A DNA stretch of 64,000 nt from Strongylocentrotus purpuratus (Eukaryota; Echinodermata; Echinoidea; Camarodonta; Strongylocentrotidae): NCBI RefSeq assembly GCF_000002235.5, contig NW_022145610.1, forward strand, positions 32,110,306 through 32,174,305, written 5' to 3'. The position numbers and the translations under genes were made by a program. Shown here in pieces: positions 60,666 through 64,000 of this stretch. The notes under the pieces were generated by a model, which saw only the letters and a program-made list of their open reading frames with translations, ran no database searches and was not told the DNA's origin. Numbering within the stretch: the first letter of the stretch is position 1; every line of letters starts with the position of its first letter.

Positions 60666-60929
60666 CTTGGCATCTAGGGTCAAGGAAACCTACAGCACAA
60701 GCCTCCCATCTTTTCCCAGGATCGGTGGTGTAACACCAAGCAGTCTCATAATCATCCGGGTTTCTGCAATAGTTGTCGTCTAGTCCCGCGTTAGGATAGT
60801 TAGCTGGAGTCGTATCGTGTTGATGGGGATCCTGAGACGTCCATTCTTGACAAGTATGACCGTTGATTGTCTGAGATAAGTCTCCTCTGTAGTTCACTCC
60901 TGTAGGATCTTCCTGGCATGCAGGTGGGT
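60666..60929 (-). CDS. Kringle-domain exon
   Basis: Minus strand, acceptor CTTCTTGAG before base 60929, donor CAAG|GTAACA after base 60666, 264 bases, phase 1 on both sides. It encodes a whole kringle: [18 protein letters not shown], then [41 protein letters not shown] and a final C, six cysteines. Kringles are extracellular binding modules of proteases, growth factors and receptors. The last two cysteines are eight residues apart instead of the usual four. In the lysine-site region NPDDY replaces the plasminogen-type DxD, while both Trp (AWC, RWE) remain, so lysine binding is uncertain. The gene continues upstream and downstream but no other exon was recognised. Confidence 0.9.
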
Positions 60930-62323
60930 CTCAAGAAGAAGAAAAAACAAGAGGTTATTCAATTTGGTCCACCCATTTCCCTCGAAAAAGCTTTTATATT
61001 TCAACATGTTTTATTCATTTGTCTTTGATTGATTTAAACAAATTATGTATTACAGAAGTCTGTTATTTTTAGTTTCTCTGCACTCTGGATTGCTTTTTAT
61101 CTTTTTACATATTTTAATTATGTTTAATTCGATGTATATTGCATATTATAACAAGTTTTGTTTATGAAGTGTGGGACGAATTATTCCTCAAAATAGTTTA
61201 TAATTAAGATAGAAAACAATTTTATGGCGCACCAAAAAGATATTTAGCCGTGACGTCTACATTTAAACACGGATGCGGAGGCCAGGATGCAGTCCATGCG
61301 TGGATGGCATCACGGGGAGTAAAACCCAATCCAAAACAAGTTCGAATTAGTAGGTGTTTTAGTAATTCTCTTATTCTAACTTAAATCTAACGATGATAAC
61401 AACAAGTTAAATTATTATATCTCATCAATTTTCAATATAGGATAAGACAATGAACGGATAATGCCAAAGGGGCCTACTATGAACTGTTATGATAATAATG
61501 AAGTTTGGATAGATAGCAAACAGTTATATAATTATGATATTTTTTCTCACATCCGGGTTAAAGGGGGCTGGGGTATTGATAACAACCTTCATTTAATAAT
61601 GCCATGAATAATATCAAGTTATCATCCTGAACACCTAGTGGGGGTATCTGGTATAACACTTATTATCAGACTCAAGGTTTTATAGAAGCATCACTTCTGT
61701 AACTAGGCATGATAGTAAGGGATCCCTAAAACGACTTCCCCCAACATGGATTTCCAATCCTTTACATTTAGATTATAGCGTGTCTAAGTACCAGCAAAAA
61801 ATATGTACCGTGGCGCTATGTAGAGTATTAAAGTATCAAGTATCGTGTGTTTTTTTATCACATGCGCATCATATTTCCAACATTTTCTTTTCATGAAGCT
61901 TCGTAATTCCGAAAAATTTATCCTGTACCAGAATGTTCATGTATGAGAAAATGGAATTGGGTTAATGATTCAAAATTGTTGCTTTACTCTAAAGGTTCAT
62001 TGGTCTGAAAATGAAATTGTTCCGAAGCTTAATAATTCTGAAAGTGGGATGGGGGCTCCATTACACCAAATAGAACATGTAGTTACCAATGTTTAGCAAC
62101 CATTACATCATATTCATAAGCGAGAGAGCTCTCTGTATTTCATTTTTATTTGATTTCGTATATTTTGATAATTTTGATAATTAGATTAGGTTGATTTTTT
62201 TATATAATTTTATTTCTGCATTTTTCTAAATACAATAACTGAATAACAGTAACAATCACATATATATATATATATATATATGAAAACGAAACTTAATATT
62301 TCTATAATATAATACTAGAAATT
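60930..62323. other. Stretch upstream of the kringle exon without recognised gene
   Basis: This would be intron or further exons of the kringle gene on the minus strand. I found no second kringle, protease or signal-peptide exon. A (TA)n run lies at about 62263-62282. A short minus-strand frame near 61215-61310 has Cys and Pro but no recognisable domain. Confidence 0.4.
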
Positions 62324-63701
62324 TAATTCGTCATGGGGACGAATTAGGTGGTCTGTTTTCAATGTTATGATCATTGAAAAGTCAAAAAAGAAAAAAAAAG
62401 TGAAGAAAAAAAATTGTTGGAGACTCCCGGACTCGAACCAGGGACCTCGAGGTCGGAAGTCAAGTGCGTTACCGATATACCAAAACATTTCCCATAGAGA
62501 TTACACGTAAACGGAAAATGAAATTCTCAAAATCCCACTTTGCAAGTGAAATATGAGCATGATCCCGGCATCTGATCGAGAAATAAATGGCACACTTATG
62601 ATAGCTTATTGTCTCAGCTACAACATACTCAAAGCTCAGCGAAAACAAAGCTAAAACGACGGAGATATTGCTCGCGAAAGACAGGATGTAGAATCCAGTT
62701 TTGAGAAAAAGTCATGTCCCATAGAGAATACACGCAAAATGTGAAAAATTGACATGCCACCTTTAATCGCAAAAATACGCCATGATACCTTTGTCAAAAT
62801 GAAATATTGTGGTGACTGTGTTTGTAGAGAATCGTCTAATCTAGATCATATCAAAATTTGGAAGAAAATCGATCAATATTTACAGAGATACAATCAATTT
62901 TCCAAAAATCTGCTGACGTCATAATATGCAAATCGATATTTTGAGTTCGGAGGCCATTATGATGACGTCATGAGTTAATTGAGGGTCAAATGAGACATGA
63001 AATCATATCTCCAACTCATGTTTTTTCTAACCATGATATAAAAGTTAGGGTCAATGGACTATCTGAAGAGCTATTTTGATTTTTAAAATGGCATATTTTT
63101 GATCAAATTTGCATTATATTGCCCATAGCAGCACGCGCGGATTTTGAACTTTGACGCGCGCTCACGGCCTTATGAAAGGTCAAGAGTAACTGAAATTATT
63201 GTAAATTGTCATTTACGGTAAGAGGAATCTAAATCATGTAAAAAAAAAATTGAATTTAACCTGTTCCGCGCGCCGTGAGCGCGCGCAACGCGCGCGGGAC
63301 ACGTACGGACGGAAAATTTTGAAATGCTTAAAATGACCTGATTCGTACTCTCGTTTAATAGTTAAGTAATTTTGAGCATTTTAAAATTTTGACGCGCGCG
63401 TACGTGCGCGTCGTGACCTTTATGTGACCTTTGATGACATGAATTGTTGATCCTTGACCTGAAGTATATATGATATTAATATGAATGACCTTTGATAATG
63501 CATCATGAAGATATGATGGATAATGTGATTCCACAAAATGGCGCCTGGATGACGTCACGATGACTTGATGACCTTGAAAATGTTTCTGTCACGTCTCATG
63601 ACAATGACCTATCACTGTGTCAAAATTGAAAGAAATTAACACAACCAATCTTGAGTTATCCTATGAACAAAAAAGTGTAGGAAATAAATAAAAATAAAGA
63701 A

Positions 63702-63732
<31 letters not shown>

Positions 63733-63784
63733 TAAAGAAAATTCTGACGAAAACAATAGGTGATCTGTTTTCAACAGACCACCT
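62324..63784 (+). mobile_element. Hairpin-bounded repeat, second head type, near complete
   Basis: The head hairpin TAATTCGTC / GACGAATTA at 62324-62346 is followed by AGGTGGTCTG. The tail hairpin AGGTGATCTGTT / AACAGACCACCT is at 63758-63784. The start AGGTGGTCTG and end CAGACCACCT form a terminal inverted repeat. The body shares CTGACGTCATAATATGCAAA, CG-rich tracts, CAAAATGGCGCC and GATGACGTCA with units 1-3 but diverges in the second half. It contains a tRNA-like segment near its start. Confidence 0.78.
62418..62490 (-). pseudogene. tRNA-like segment inside a repeat
   Basis: On the minus strand, a TGGTATATCGGTAACG D-arm-like sequence and a perfect B box, GGTTCGAGTCC (complement of 62429-62439), with a T-stem CCTGG/CCGGG. 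The acceptor stem does not pair and the anticodon stem is poor, so it is not a working tRNA. It is more likely a tRNA-derived promoter or a decayed insertion. Confidence 0.5.
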
Positions 63785-63855
63785 AATAAAGAAATAAAGA
63801 AAGAAAATTCTGACGAAAACAATAGGTAGTCTGTCGAAGACAGACCACCTAATAA
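63740..63855 (+). repeat. Two tandem tail hairpins
   Basis: The segment AATTCTGACGAAAACAATAGG precisely precedes two hairpins, at 63758-63784 (loop TTC) and 63824-63850 (AGGTAGTCTGTC / GACAGACCACCT, loop GAA). Both end CAGACCACCTAATAA. The loop-side bases differ but the stems stay paired. From 63856 on, repeat body sequence resumes to the window end. Confidence 0.75.
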
Positions 63856-64000
63856 TAATAAAGAAAATCCTTCAAAGTTCTAGAAAATGTGCAATTTCAA
63901 CTTTCAATTGAAAATTCCGACATGATCCCAACATCTGATCAAAAAACAAAGTACACCGGTTTTGTAGCCCATGGTCTCAGCTATAACATACCAAATTTTG

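Noticed and set aside
61215-61310. Possible terminal exon on the minus strand (frame with CLNVDV and a stop)
   Set aside because: No recognised domain, and the acceptor phase to the kringle gene cannot be placed because it lies upstream of the kringle exon.
62418-62490. Functional tRNA gene
   Set aside because: The acceptor stem does not pair and the anticodon stem is poor, although the B box is perfect.
63740-63855. Hammerhead ribozyme from CTGACGA near the tail hairpins
   Set aside because: CTGACGA occurs but there is no stem II followed by GAAA, and the copy at 58505 has CTAACGA, so the core is not conserved.

Overview
The window looks like a metazoan nuclear contig, most likely from a marine invertebrate deuterostome, with an echinoderm such as a sea urchin as the best guess. 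This is an inference from overall style. The DNA is AT-rich with many microsatellites, poly-G/poly-A runs, tRNA-headed SINEs and small inverted-repeat transposons. It carries spliced genes with GT-AG introns and extracellular modules (C-type lectin, PAN/apple, kringle, Thr-Pro mucin linker) on phase-1 exons. No ribosomal RNA gene, CRISPR array or intact transposase was seen.

Region 1 (1-28.2 kb, + strand): the 3' part of a gene for a giant repetitive protein. One uninterrupted exon of more than 27.4 kb is followed by a 451-bp intron and a 62-codon terminal exon. The visible part encodes about 9,216 residues, and the start lies outside the window. Most of it is built on an 11-residue (33-nt) repeat around S/T-Q-Y/H-D/E, interrupted by SSP-I/V-L-x-R blocks. 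It ends in a charged E/R/K helical region and a non-repetitive, Ser/Pro-rich, partly acidic tail. The reading frame changes four times, each time as if one base were missing.

Region 2 (28.2-35.1 kb): AT-rich intergenic DNA with purine-rich and poly-G tracts and a full tRNA-derived SINE.

Region 3 (35.2-47.0 kb, + strand): a complete five-exon gene for a secreted 307-residue protein. It has a signal peptide, a Ser/Gly linker, a C-type lectin-like domain split over three exons, and a C-terminal PAN/apple domain. All introns are phase 1 and the exon lengths sum to exactly 308 codons. Its introns hold several inverted-repeat elements and tandem repeats.

Region 4 (47-60.3 kb): no gene recognised. 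It contains tandem repeats, TIR/MITE elements (one with TTAA flanks, one with a 5-bp flank) and three head-to-tail copies of a ~1.1-1.2-kb repeat. These copies have hairpin heads, CG-alternating tracts and TGACGTCA sites.

Region 5 (60.3-61 kb, - strand): two phase-1 exons of a further extracellular protein gene, one kringle exon and one (Thr-Thr-Pro-Gly)n exon, with a nearby duplicated and decayed splice acceptor. Region 6 (61-64 kb) is mostly a further hairpin-bounded repeat copy with a tRNA-like segment.

The genes are not obviously functionally linked. The lectin-PAN and kringle-mucin genes both look like secreted recognition or matrix proteins, while the giant protein has no visible secretion signal in the window and looks like an intracellular scaffold. 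That last point is inference.
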